Positions 38,054 through 46,525 of a stretch of DNA of 64,000 nt are shown in pieces. Every line of letters starts with the position of its first letter. The stretch's first letter is position 1. The notes beneath the pieces were generated by a model, which was given only the letters and a program-made list of their open reading frames with translations, had not been told where the DNA came from and did no database searches. Source of the DNA: Rhodocyclaceae bacterium (GTDB lineage: Bacteria > Pseudomonadota > Gammaproteobacteria > Burkholderiales > Ga0077523); contig JADCHQ010000006.1 of NCBI GenBank assembly GCA_020248405.1, positions 124,001-188,000 of the forward strand, read 5' to 3'. A program made the position numbers and the translations under genes.

Positions 38054-39133
38054 GTGGATACTCCCTTGCTCGAGGTGCGCGGTCTCTGCCACCGCTATGG
38101 GGCCAAGCCCGTGCTGCGGGGCGTGTCTTTGCGTCTGGCGCGCGGCGAGCTGGCATGCCTGCTGGGCCCTTCGGGTTGCGGCAAGACCACGCTGCTGCGG
38201 CTGGTGGCAGGGTTCGAGAGCCCCGCATCCGGCAGCATCGAGGTACAAGGCGAGCTTCTTTCCGACGCTGGCCGCGTGGTGCCTCCCGAGCGCCGGCGCA
38301 TGGGCATGGTGTTTCAGGATTTCGCCCTTTTTCCCCATCTCGATGTGGCCGACAACGTGGCCTTCGGGCTGGCGCACCTGCCGGCCACGGAGCGGTCCCA
38401 CCGGGTGCAAACACTTCTGGCCCTCGTGGACATGGCGGGCGCGGGTTCGCGCTTTCCGCACCAGCTCTCGGGAGGGCAACAACAGCGCGTGGCGCTGGCC
38501 CGGGCGCTTGCGCCGCAACCCGCGCTGGTGCTCCTGGACGAGCCCTTCTCGGGCCTGGACGAGAGCCTGCGAGAGCACCTGGCAAGCGAGGTGCGCGCCA
38601 TTCTCGTGCGCGAGGGCAGCACGGCGCTCATGGTCACCCACGATCAGCACGAAGCCTTCGCCCTAGCCGATGCGGTGGGCGTGATGAACGACGGCTGTAT
38701 CGAACAATGGGGGAGTGCCGAGGCGCTCTACCATGAGCCCGCCACACGCTTTGTGGCGGAATTTGTTGGAGAAGGGGCGCTGCTTCCTGGCCGCGCGGCC
38801 CCGGATGGGGTGCACACGGCGCTGGGGTTGTTGGGCGCTTGTGGCAAGTTTCCCCACGATTCACCCGTGGAGGTGCTGTTGCGGCCCGACGATCTGACAA
38901 TCGACAGCCGGAGCCCTTACCGCGCCGTGGTGGAGGCGGCCGCCTTCCGCGGCGCCCATACCCTGCACAGGCTTTGCCTCGACAGCGGCCAACGCGTGTT
39001 CGCATTGGCCGACAGACCGCTGGCGGTGGGCTCGGCGGTTGGGCTCACCCCGAGGAGCGGCAGGCCCCTCAGGGTCTTTCCAGCGGCGCCCGAAATCCAG
39101 GCCGAAGACCCAGGCGCTACCCTCAGAAGCTGA
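38054..39133 (+). CDS. ferric iron ABC transporter ATP-binding protein (FbpC type)
   Basis: A 359-residue ABC ATPase. Walker A is [11 protein letters not shown], the signature is [15 protein letters not shown] and Walker B is [13 protein letters not shown], with the H-loop at [10 protein letters not shown]. The C-terminal 120 residues form the TOBE-like regulatory domain of FbpC/PotA transporters. The start is GTG ([16 protein letters not shown]) without a ribosome site and 8 bp after a TATAAT. Its 3' end overlaps the 3' end of the convergent PqqU-like gene by 11 bp. Confidence 0.92.
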   Translation: MDTPLLEVRGLCHRYGAKPVLRGVSLRLARGELACLLGPSGCGKTTLLRLVAGFESPASGSIEVQGELLSDAGRVVPPERRRMGMVFQDFALFPHLDVADNVAFGLAHLPATERSHRVQTLLALVDMAGAGSRFPHQLSGGQQQRVALARALAPQPALVLLDEPFSGLDESLREHLASEVRAILVREGSTALMVTHDQHEAFALADAVGVMNDGCIEQWGSAEALYHEPATRFVAEFVGEGALLPGRAAPDGVHTALGLLGACGKFPHDSPVEVLLRPDDLTIDSRSPYRAVVEAAAFRGAHTLHRLCLDSGQRVFALADRPLAVGSAVGLTPRSGRPLRVFPAAPEIQAEDPGATLRS

Positions 39134-41288
39134 TGGCCGCGCTCACCCCGGCGAATACCGAACGCCCCGCGCCGGATTCGTAGAAACGGCTGTTGGATTC
39201 GTTGACGATCACCGAGCCCACGAAGCGCCGGTCGAACACGTTGTCCACGCGCACGAATTCGGTAAAGCGAACGCGCCCGAACTCCTGCGACCAGCTTGCC
39301 CGCAGCGCCAGCAGTTCATAGGAAGAGGCGAACTCGCTGTTGCGATCGTTCACGTACACCTTCGAGGCGGCGCGCGCCTCCATGGCGAGCGCCAGACCGC
39401 GGGCGGGGTTACGCCATCCCAATTCCCCATAGGCAGTGAAGGCAGGCACACCGGGAATCTTGTTTCCGGCTGACACCGGCACTCTCTGACTCGGTGACGA
39501 GCACGGGGTTTGCGCGCAAGTGGTGAAGTCCTTGTCGAAGGTAGCTTCCAGGTATGTGGCTGCCGCAAGACCGTAGAAGCCACCGCCAAAGCGCGAATCG
39601 AGCATCAACTCCACACCCCGGCGGGTGGTAGGTCCGGCATTCTGGAACACCGAACGCCCGCCACTGTTGCTGAGAACAGAAATCTCGTTGTCGCTGCGGC
39701 TCTGAAACAGCGCTGCGTTCAAGCGAGTGTCATCCAGGACAAGCGCCTTGATGCCCAACTCCGCGTTTTCCGTGCGGTTGGGCTTGAGATCGGTGTTGAT
39801 CCCGGCGCCGGCAGCGCCGATGGTCCGATAAGCGAGCTCCGCGAAGGTGGGCGTCTCGAAGCCCTTGCCGTAGCTCGCATAGGCGTGCAGCAGCGGCGAG
39901 ATGCGATACAACAGTCCCGCCACGGGGGTCAGCGCGCTGAACTTCAAAGCACCGGAGTCGTCCGGGTTATTGCTGGTGATGAAGTAATCGGAGGACTTGA
40001 AGTTCACCTGGCTGTTACGCAAACCCGCGGAGACCAGCAGTCTTTCGGTGAAGGAGAATTCACCCTGAATGTACTGGTCCACGTTGTAGACCCGGTTGCC
40101 CTCGTCGCGGCGCAAGGCACCCTGGACCCCCAACGTGGTTCCGACGAAATTGTTCCAGCCCTTGCGCCGCTCATATTGCTCGTCGGCGTTCAAGCCGAAG
40201 GTCAGGGTGAACGGTACGCTGGCCAGCTGATTGCGGTGCGTGTAGCGCACATCCAGACCGCGGAACTGGCGGTCCAGGTCTACCACGCCACCACCGCTGC
40301 TCGCGGCCCCCTGGGCGCCGATCGTGAGGCCAAGGTACTGCTGCACCTGTCGGTCGCCCGCGTACACCAGGGCGCGGAACAAGTCCTGCCCCACCTGGCG
40401 CTCGTACACCACGCCCATCTGAGTATTGTCGATGCTCTTGCGCACCCCGTAGTCGCGCGCTGTCAGCGTACCGACCGTACCCACCTGGCGCGGATCTGTC
40501 TCGTACTGAGCGCGCGTGAGGCCCAGTGGGTCCTGGGTGTCAGGCTGCATGAGATAGTTGGCCACCAGGGTGATGCGAGTCAGCTCATCAGGCGTGATGA
40601 GCAGCTTGGCGTTCACCGTGTCGCGGGTCACGGCGCTGTAGTCGCGATAACCGTTGGAGTCGAAGCGCGTGGAGTTGATGAGGTAGTTGACGTTGCCGCT
40701 CGTACCGCCCACCTTGATGCCCGACTTGGTGGTGTCGAAGCTGCCCGCTCCGAAGTTGGGGGTGATCACCAGGCCGTCCGGGCCGTTTTCGGTGAACACG
40801 CTGATGACCCCGCCGGAGGAATTACCGTACAGCGACGAGAAAGGCCCGCGCAGCACTTCGATGCTGCGGGCTGTACCCAAATCCAGGTTTGCGGCCTGGC
40901 CTTGGCCGTCTGGCATGGTGAGCGGAATACCATCGGCGTACAGGCGAAGCCCCCGCACCCCGAAGGTGGAGCGGGAACCGAAACCGCGGATGGAGATCTG
41001 CAAATCCTGAGCGTAATTGTTGCGGTTGTTGGCCACCACGCCCGGCACCACCTGCAACGATTCCGAGGCATTGACGCCCATCTGGCCTTCGGAGATGCGC
41101 GCCTTGTCCACCAGATCGATGGACATGGGCAAATCAAAGCTGCGCTGCTCGGTGCGGGTGCCCGTGACAACCACGGGCGCGGTGCGGACCGATTCGGTTT
41201 GCTGGGCAAAGGCGCCGCCAGGATTGAGGGCGAGGGTTGAAACAATAAGCGCGGGCGCGGCGGAGCCCCCGAGGGTTGGGCGAAGCAT
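39123..41288 (-). CDS. pqqU: TonB-dependent receptor closely resembling PqqU (YncD), the PQQ importer
   Basis: A 721-residue outer membrane receptor. The match to E. coli YncD, renamed PqqU for its role in pyrroloquinoline quinone uptake, is visible along the whole chain. The plug reads VVPGVVANNRNNYAQDLQIS, IRGFGSRSTFGVRGLRLYAD and GIPLTMPDGQGQ; YncD has nearly the same words. The end, VDNVFDRRFVGSVIVNESNSRFYE, also matches. The ATG at 41288 has an AGGAG site. It lies downstream of a solitary pqqA and a two-component system on the same strand, behind a terminator. Orthology to PqqU rests on remembered sequence, not on an alignment. Confidence 0.85.
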   Translation of the reverse strand: MLRPTLGGSAAPALIVSTLALNPGGAFAQQTESVRTAPVVVTGTRTEQRSFDLPMSIDLVDKARISEGQMGVNASESLQVVPGVVANNRNNYAQDLQISIRGFGSRSTFGVRGLRLYADGIPLTMPDGQGQAANLDLGTARSIEVLRGPFSSLYGNSSGGVISVFTENGPDGLVITPNFGAGSFDTTKSGIKVGGTSGNVNYLINSTRFDSNGYRDYSAVTRDTVNAKLLITPDELTRITLVANYLMQPDTQDPLGLTRAQYETDPRQVGTVGTLTARDYGVRKSIDNTQMGVVYERQVGQDLFRALVYAGDRQVQQYLGLTIGAQGAASSGGGVVDLDRQFRGLDVRYTHRNQLASVPFTLTFGLNADEQYERRKGWNNFVGTTLGVQGALRRDEGNRVYNVDQYIQGEFSFTERLLVSAGLRNSQVNFKSSDYFITSNNPDDSGALKFSALTPVAGLLYRISPLLHAYASYGKGFETPTFAELAYRTIGAAGAGINTDLKPNRTENAELGIKALVLDDTRLNAALFQSRSDNEISVLSNSGGRSVFQNAGPTTRRGVELMLDSRFGGGFYGLAAATYLEATFDKDFTTCAQTPCSSPSQRVPVSAGNKIPGVPAFTAYGELGWRNPARGLALAMEARAASKVYVNDRNSEFASSYELLALRASWSQEFGRVRFTEFVRVDNVFDRRFVGSVIVNESNSRFYESGAGRSVFAGVSAAISF

Positions 41289-41363
41289 GGCATTCTCCTG
41301 GCGCGGATTTTCTAGTTGGATCACAGGTTGGCGGCCACCGCGAGCGCGCCCTGCTATAAACGC

Positions 41364-41388
41364 AAAAAGGGCTGCGTTGCCGCAGCCC
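41364..41388 (-). terminator. Rho-independent terminator after the solitary pqqA
   Basis: On the minus strand GGGCTGCG-GCAA-CGCAGCCC (41369-41388) forms an 8-bp GC stem with a tetraloop, followed by TTTTT (41364-41368). It lies between pqqA and the pqqU-like gene, so pqqU is reached by read-through or its own promoter, and a short stable pqqA transcript is expected. Confidence 0.9.
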
Positions 41389-41409
41389 CTTGACCGCCAA
41401 AGCCGCTGG

Positions 41410-41481
41410 TTAGCGGTTGGCGATATACATCGTCACTTCGAAGCCGAAGCGCATTTCGGTGTATTCAGGCTTGGTCCACAT
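41410..41481 (-). CDS. pqqA: PQQ precursor peptide PqqA, solitary copy
   Basis: A 23-residue peptide starting [15 protein letters not shown]. The crosslinked Glu15 and Tyr19 (E-x3-Y in [10 protein letters not shown]) are present; PqqE joins them and the backbone of PQQ is cut from them. An AGGAAA ribosome site lies 8 bp before the ATG. It differs from the second copy (46526) only at residue 3 (Thr instead of Ser). It sits between a response regulator and a PqqU-like receptor, with a terminator directly behind it and a palindromic candidate operator 153 bp upstream. Its coding frame was too short for ordinary gene calling. Confidence 0.93.
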   Translation of the reverse strand: MWTKPEYTEMRFGFEVTMYIANR

Positions 41482-41634
41482 GGCGATTTCCTTTCTTGCT
41501 CAACATAACGCACACTCGGGTTTGATGCTCGTCACAGACACAGACATGAGACTGATGAATCCGCACGCTGTTCTGATTAATAATAAGTGTACGCATGGCC
41601 CAGCCGTGGACTATCGCAAAAGCCGTAAAACCAC

Positions 41635-41651
41635 CTCATGATTTTCATGAG
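41635..41651. promoter_or_regulatory. palindrome upstream of the solitary pqqA (candidate operator, site 1)
   Basis: CTCATGA-TTT-TCATGAG, a perfect 7-bp inverted repeat with a 3-bp centre, overlapping the stop codon of the response regulator gene. Read on the minus strand, toward pqqA, it is preceded by CAAT, exactly as at site 2 (46307-46323). A possible -10 (TATTAT at 41580-41585, minus strand) would place the palindrome near -70. Confidence 0.75.
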
Positions 41652-42310
41652 ATTGACCCGACCGAACCCGGATCAAGCAACCCGTGGCGCATGGCGATGA
41701 TTGCCAGCTCGGCTGAGTTCGATGCCCCAAGCTTTTGTTTAATATTGTAAAGATGCGTCCCGATGGTGCGCGGGCTGAGGGACATCACCTGGGCGATGTC
41801 GGCCACGGACTGGCCGCGAGCCAGGCTCAGGAACACCTTGAATTCCTTTTCCGACAGCATGTCCACGGGGTTGCGTTCGCCCGTGAGCTGCTGCAGGGCA
41901 AGCTGTTGGGCAATGGCCGGCTCCAGAAAGGTACGTCCGGCATGCACCTGGTAGATGGCGCGGATGAGTTCTTCCGCCGCGCTGCGCTTGGACAAATAGC
42001 CCAGCGCGCCGGCCTTGAGCACGCGCTTGGCGTGCAGCGCATCTTCGTGGGCCGTGAGCACCAGCACCCGGGTGGAAGGCGCGTGGGCCAACATGCGCGA
42101 CAGGGCCTCCAACCCGCCAATGCCGGGCATGGAGAGGTCCAGGACCACCACGTCGGGCTTCACCTCGGCGAGGCGCCGCAAGGCCTCCTCGCCGCTTTCC
42201 GCCTCGCCGCTGACGCGGATGTCGGCGGCGCTTTCCAGCAGCAGTCGAAAGCCCATGCGGACCACGGCGTGGTCATCCACCAGCATTACGCGGATGCCGC
42301 CGCCGCTCAT
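41645..42310 (-). CDS. LuxR/FixJ-type response regulator of the PQQ island
   Basis: A 221-residue two-domain regulator. The receiver has the acidic pair in LVDDHAVVR, phospho-acceptor Asp58 in VVVLDLSMPG and Lys108 in YLSKRS. The output domain (about 150-212) is a GerE helix-turn-helix: FLSLARGQSVADIAQVMSLS and PRTIGTHLYNIKQKLGA. Its ATG overlaps the sensor kinase stop. Regulators of this type (for example ErbR/AgmR) control PQQ-linked alcohol oxidation in pseudomonads. Location between the kinase and pqqA suggests it binds the two CTCATGA palindromes; that is inference. Confidence 0.93.
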   Translation of the reverse strand: MSGGGIRVMLVDDHAVVRMGFRLLLESAADIRVSGEAESGEEALRRLAEVKPDVVVLDLSMPGIGGLEALSRMLAHAPSTRVLVLTAHEDALHAKRVLKAGALGYLSKRSAAEELIRAIYQVHAGRTFLEPAIAQQLALQQLTGERNPVDMLSEKEFKVFLSLARGQSVADIAQVMSLSPRTIGTHLYNIKQKLGASNSAELAIIAMRHGLLDPGSVGSIS

Positions 42311-44052
42311 GCCGCCGCCTCGCCAGCCGCGGCGGGCGCGGGCAGGCGCACCCGCACGGTGACGCCAGCGCCAGGCACGGCGTCGAGTTCAAAGGATCCG
42401 CCCAACGCCTCGGTGCGTTCGCGCATGCCCAGAAGGCCGAAGCGGGCCGCCTCCACGGCGTTGCGCTCGGTCAAGCCGCGACCGTCATCGCTGACCGTGA
42501 GCATCAACCAGGGCTCGCCAAGCGGGCGACGGACGAGGATGTCCACGCGGCTCGCCTGGGCGTGTTTCACCACGTTGGTAAGGCACTCCTGCACGATGCG
42601 GTAGATGGTGATGTTGGTCTCCTCGCCGAGGCCGTCGAGTTCGCCCTCCATGCGCAGCTCCACAGCCATGCCGGGCTGCAACCGCCGCCAATTGCCCACC
42701 GCCTCGGCGAGCGCATCTTCAAGGCCCAGGTGATCGAGCGCGCTGGGGCGCAGTTGGCGCACGATGTCATGGACGATATCGTAAATACGTTCTGCCACCT
42801 CCACGATGGTGACGGCGCCGCGGTGGGTCTCGCCACCGCTGGTGCGGGTCTGATTGGCGATCACGGCGCCCAGGGTCTTGACGGCTGTGACGTACTGGCC
42901 AAGTTCATCGTGCAACTCTCGGGCAATCAAGCGCCGCTCCTCTTCGAGCCGGGTCTGAATCAGGCGCGTGAGATGACGGTTCTGTGCAAGCTCGGCCTCG
43001 GCCTCGCGGGCGCGCTTGGCTTCGGTGACATCGCGCAGCGACCAGATGCCGCCGATGACCGTGTCCGACACCGGGTCCACCAGAGGGGCGGCGGACACCG
43101 CCACCTCGACGCGCCGTCCGTCGCGGGCGAGGCGCACCGTCTCCACGTGGTCCACCAGGCCGCGGGCACGGATCAGCTCGGCGTGCGCCGCGAACTGCGC
43201 GCGCCCGTCCTGCGGCACGATGCACTCGGCGGTACGCCCGGCCATCTCGGCGGCGCCGTAGCCCAGCAGGCGTTCCGCGGCGGGATTCCAGTAGCCCACC
43301 CTGCCTTCCAGATCGAGGGTGAAGATGGCGTCGCCCGACTGCTGGGCGATGAGCGCCAGGCGGCGGTTGTCGGCCAGGCTCGCCTCCAGGGCATCGGCCA
43401 TGCGGTTGAAGCTGCCGCCGATGGCCTCGAACTCGGGCACGGCAAAGCGCGGCAGGCGCGTATGGAACTCGCCGCGCTCCATGCGCTGCAAGCCCTCGGC
43501 CACCGCGTCCACCGGGCGCACGGAACGGCCCACCAGAAAGAACACCAGCGCGTTCACGGCCACCGCGAAGGCCACCGCCAGGGTCATGAGTTCCGCCAGT
43601 TCATCCCAGGCATCCAGGATGGAGCGCGAGGAATCCACCGTCACCACCAGATGCCCGCCATCGACGGGCATGTTCACCACCGGCAGTTGCGGGTGTACGA
43701 GGGCAGAAAACCAACGCGGCGCCGCACGGCCGGCCTTGTAGACCGACGGCGGAGAGGCATAGATCTCGCGGTCGTCCCGGTCGAACAGCCGGATATCGTG
43801 AGCGCGCACCCGTCCCAGTTCACGCAGAAAACCCAACAGCGCCTCGCTCGCCCGCGACGGATCGGTGCGCGCGCCCGCATCGCGCAGCACGGTGGACAGC
43901 AGTTGCAGCGTCACGCGGTTGGCACCCTCCATCTCCTCGCGGATGGAGCGGCGCGCATCGTCGATCACCACGTTGAGCAGGATCGCCACGAACAACAGCG
44001 TCACCACGCTGATGAGCAGGTTGATGCGAAAACGCAGGCTGAGGGCGGGCAC
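42307..44052 (-). CDS. membrane sensor histidine kinase with HAMP and PAS domains
   Basis: A 581-residue kinase. Membrane spans lie near residues 8-28 and 155-178, flanking a periplasmic domain of about 125 residues. A HAMP linker (SVRPVDAVAEGLQRMERGEF) follows, then a PAS domain (GDAIFTLDLEGRVGYWNPAAERLLGYG). The HisKA_3 dimerisation region has the phospho-acceptor His381 in LIARELHDELGQ, and a HATPase_c domain ends the protein (VSDDGRGLTE, ARFGLLGMRERTEALGG). It overlaps its response regulator by 4 bp. The signal it reads is unknown; the island suggests something tied to PQQ or alcohol metabolism. Confidence 0.93.
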   Translation of the reverse strand: MPALSLRFRINLLISVVTLLFVAILLNVVIDDARRSIREEMEGANRVTLQLLSTVLRDAGARTDPSRASEALLGFLRELGRVRAHDIRLFDRDDREIYASPPSVYKAGRAAPRWFSALVHPQLPVVNMPVDGGHLVVTVDSSRSILDAWDELAELMTLAVAFAVAVNALVFFLVGRSVRPVDAVAEGLQRMERGEFHTRLPRFAVPEFEAIGGSFNRMADALEASLADNRRLALIAQQSGDAIFTLDLEGRVGYWNPAAERLLGYGAAEMAGRTAECIVPQDGRAQFAAHAELIRARGLVDHVETVRLARDGRRVEVAVSAAPLVDPVSDTVIGGIWSLRDVTEAKRAREAEAELAQNRHLTRLIQTRLEEERRLIARELHDELGQYVTAVKTLGAVIANQTRTSGGETHRGAVTIVEVAERIYDIVHDIVRQLRPSALDHLGLEDALAEAVGNWRRLQPGMAVELRMEGELDGLGEETNITIYRIVQECLTNVVKHAQASRVDILVRRPLGEPWLMLTVSDDGRGLTERNAVEAARFGLLGMRERTEALGGSFELDAVPGAGVTVRVRLPAPAAAGEAAA

Positions 44053-44058
44053 GGGCGA

Positions 44059-45009
44059 TTACCCATCACTTGAAGCGAGCGCCGCGTCGGCGGCGGCCAC
44101 CAACGCCCGCTCGATGCCGGGATGGGACGAGGCGTGCTTGCCCTGCTCCACCATCACCAGCCGCGAAGCCGGCCAGCGGGCGTGCAGGGCCACGGCGGTC
44201 ACGGGCGGGCACACGAAATCCATGCGCCCCTGCACCAGCGTGGCCGGCAGATGGGCGATGCGCGCCATGTTGTCGAGCAGTTCTCCTGGCCGCAAAAAGC
44301 AGTTGCGCGCCAGGTAGTGCACCTGCACCCGGGCACGCGCCAGCAGTCCGGCCGCATCGGCTGCCGGCAGCGGCAGGGCCGAGGCTTCGCCGATGGACAT
44401 GACGGCCGCCTCAAAGGCGCTCCAGCGCAGGGCGGCCTGTTGGGCCAAGGCGCGTTCCGGGTGGTTGAGCAGCGTTTCGTAGGTGGACAGCAGCGCTGGC
44501 CACCGGGCCCCAGGCGCAGGCTCGAAGAGTCTGGCCCGAGCCTCGGGCACGAAGGCCTCCAGCCCGTCGAAGTACCAGTCCAGTTCGCTGCGCGAGGCGA
44601 GGAAAATGCCGCGCAATATCAGCCGCGTCACCGCCTCCGGGTAGGCCTGGGCGTAGGCCAGCGCCAGGGTGCTGCCCCAGGAGCCGCCGAACAGCACCCA
44701 GGCGCGCACGCCCAGCAGCACGCGCAGCCGCTCCATGTCGCCCACGAGGTGGGCGGTGGTGTTGGCGCTCACGCTGCCAGCGGGCTGGCTGGTGCCGCAT
44801 CCGCGCTGGTCGAAGAGCACGATGTGGTAGCGCGCCGGATCGAAGTAACGGCGGTGGTCAGGCTTGGTGCTGCTGCCGGGCCCGCCGTGCAGGAACAGCA
44901 CCGGCACGCCGGCTGGGTTGCCGCTTACCTCATAGCGCACCCGGTGGCCGTCGGCCTCGGGCAGGAAACCGCTGGCGTGCGGCTCGAGGGGGGGATAGAG
45001 CGCGTCCAT
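44059..45009 (-). CDS. pip: proline iminopeptidase
   Basis: A 316-residue alpha/beta hydrolase (S33 family) that removes N-terminal proline from peptides. HGGPGSSTKPDHRRYFDP forms the oxyanion region, FDQRGCGTSQP is characteristic, and the nucleophile is Ser110 in FGGSWGSTLALAYAQ. The catalytic Asp is expected in VQGRMDFVCPP and the His near GKHASSHPG. It is 6 bp upstream of the kinase gene on the same strand and so probably shares the transcript. A peptidase inside a PQQ island is suggestive, because PqqA must be trimmed after crosslinking, but this enzyme is not the known PqqFG protease. Confidence 0.88.
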   Translation of the reverse strand: MDALYPPLEPHASGFLPEADGHRVRYEVSGNPAGVPVLFLHGGPGSSTKPDHRRYFDPARYHIVLFDQRGCGTSQPAGSVSANTTAHLVGDMERLRVLLGVRAWVLFGGSWGSTLALAYAQAYPEAVTRLILRGIFLASRSELDWYFDGLEAFVPEARARLFEPAPGARWPALLSTYETLLNHPERALAQQAALRWSAFEAAVMSIGEASALPLPAADAAGLLARARVQVHYLARNCFLRPGELLDNMARIAHLPATLVQGRMDFVCPPVTAVALHARWPASRLVMVEQGKHASSHPGIERALVAAADAALASSDG

Positions 45010-45047
45010 GGACTCGCGGTGCGCCCGCCGGGCGCCGCCGCCGGGGC

Positions 45048-46259
45048 CTAATCGATCTTGAACACCACCGGCACCAGCACCGTGAACTCCCTCCCGCGGA
45101 AATCCGCTGGCACCGCCGGCAGCTGCCCGGTTCGCTTGACCATGGCCACCGCCTCCTCGTCCAGCATGGGGTAGCCGGAGGACTTGGCCACATGCACCTC
45201 CCGCACCTTCCCCTCGGGGCTCAGCCGTACTTCCAGTTCCACCTTGCCCTGCCAGCCCATCTGAAGGGCGCGGCGCGGGTAATTCTGGTTGCGCCCGATG
45301 GCGCGGGACAGCTCCAGCGCGAAGCCTTCCAGCGCCGCACGGTCGAAACCGCTTGAGGCGGGCGCGCCGGTCGCTTTGGCGCGCTCCGGACCAGAGCGCA
45401 GAGGCGCGGGCTGCGCTGCACCCTGGGACACGGGCCCATCGGCACGCAGGGAGGGCGCCTGCACCGGCGGCGGCGCGGCCGACGAGCCGGCCAAGGGCGC
45501 TGCCTGCACCAGCGGCGCCGGGCGCGCGGCGGGCAATTCGGGGCGAGGCTCTGCGCGCGGCTCACTGCGCACCGCTGGCGCTTCGGCGCGCACCACGGGC
45601 GCCGCGGGTTCCGGTCGCGCTTCAGCCTTGGCCGTGAGCGTGGGTGCCACCTGCACCACCGGGCGCGGGTCGACGCGCACCTCGGGACGTGGCTCGCGGC
45701 GAAGCTCAACGGGCGCGTCAGGCCGAATCGTGGGCTTGAGCTCCGGCGCCGGGGCGGGGGCCGTGAGGGCGGTACTTGATTCCACCCGAGGCGCCACCGC
45801 CGCCTCGGGCCGGGGCAGCGGGCGCAGATCGGGCCTGGGCTCGGGCCGCGGCGCTGGCAGCGGCTCGGTACGAGGCTGAGGTTTGAATTCAGGTTGCTGC
45901 TGGGGCACTTCACGGCTTTCCAACGGCGCCAGATCCCGTTGCGGCGCTGGTTGTTCCACGGGTTTGGGTTCGGGTTTCGGTTCGGGTTTCGGCGCCACCT
46001 GCGGCGGCGGCGTACGCTCCACCTTGGGCTTCGGCAGCGGCTCCCGTTTTGGCAGTGGCGGCGGTTCGCGCTCCGGTTCGATGATTTCCACTTGCAGCAC
46101 CGGACGCTCGGCCGGGGGCAGGTGGCGAAGCTGCGGCAGAAGCAGCACCAACAACCCGTGGGCCACCAGCGAGATGATGAAGGCGAACCGGAACGGCTTC
46201 TCCCGATACCAGTCGCCAAGCGACTGGGTGCTCGTCGCGCCCAGGACCGCCGTGCTCAA
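45048..46259 (-). CDS. tonB: TonB energy-transducer protein with a very long proline-rich arm
   Basis: A 403-residue protein. It has one N-terminal membrane span (about 24-42, FRFAFIISLVAHGLLVLLL) with the conserved His, then some 250 residues of Pro/Glu/Lys/Arg/Ala-rich linker, then a TonB C-terminal domain (about 320-403: NYPRRALQMGWQGKVELEV, VAKSSGYPMLDEEAVAMVK). E. coli TonB has 239 residues, so the linker is about twice as long. There is no exbBD next to it. Its start faces pqqA2, and a CTCATGA palindrome lies 47 bp upstream. It could serve any of the three TonB receptors here, most obviously the PqqU-like one. Confidence 0.88.
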   Translation of the reverse strand: MSTAVLGATSTQSLGDWYREKPFRFAFIISLVAHGLLVLLLPQLRHLPPAERPVLQVEIIEPEREPPPLPKREPLPKPKVERTPPPQVAPKPEPKPEPKPVEQPAPQRDLAPLESREVPQQQPEFKPQPRTEPLPAPRPEPRPDLRPLPRPEAAVAPRVESSTALTAPAPAPELKPTIRPDAPVELRREPRPEVRVDPRPVVQVAPTLTAKAEARPEPAAPVVRAEAPAVRSEPRAEPRPELPAARPAPLVQAAPLAGSSAAPPPVQAPSLRADGPVSQGAAQPAPLRSGPERAKATGAPASSGFDRAALEGFALELSRAIGRNQNYPRRALQMGWQGKVELEVRLSPEGKVREVHVAKSSGYPMLDEEAVAMVKRTGQLPAVPADFRGREFTVLVPVVFKID

Positions 46260-46306
46260 GATTGCACTCCGGCGCGCCCTGCGGGCTGCGGCGGAAAGTG
46301 CGCAAT

Positions 46307-46323
46307 CTCATGAAAATCATGAG
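46307..46323. promoter_or_regulatory. palindrome between tonB and pqqA2 (candidate operator, site 2)
   Basis: CTCATGA-AAA-TCATGAG, preceded on the plus strand by CAAT. It shares 21 identical bases with site 1 when site 1 is read toward its pqqA. It lies 202 bp before pqqA2 and 47 bp before the divergent tonB, so a regulator here could act on both. Confidence 0.75.
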
Positions 46324-46525
46324 ACCACATTGCTGATTTTTGTGTGGCTGGCGATCGCATCATTCCTGGACACTGCGTACCGTCGTGAAGAAAACGCTGT
46401 TGCCTTGCGGCCTCGAAGGTGTGTTGAGGTTAGCCAATTGCGAGGCCGGCATAGCCTTCACGTCAAACGAGGTGAGCGCATCGCTGGCTCGCGAGATCTC
46501 AAACTCTAACACCCTGGAGGTCGTC

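Noticed and set aside
41410..41481. Second pqqA as an assembly duplicate
   Set aside because: The two copies differ in coding bases and almost entirely in their flanks, so they are distinct loci.
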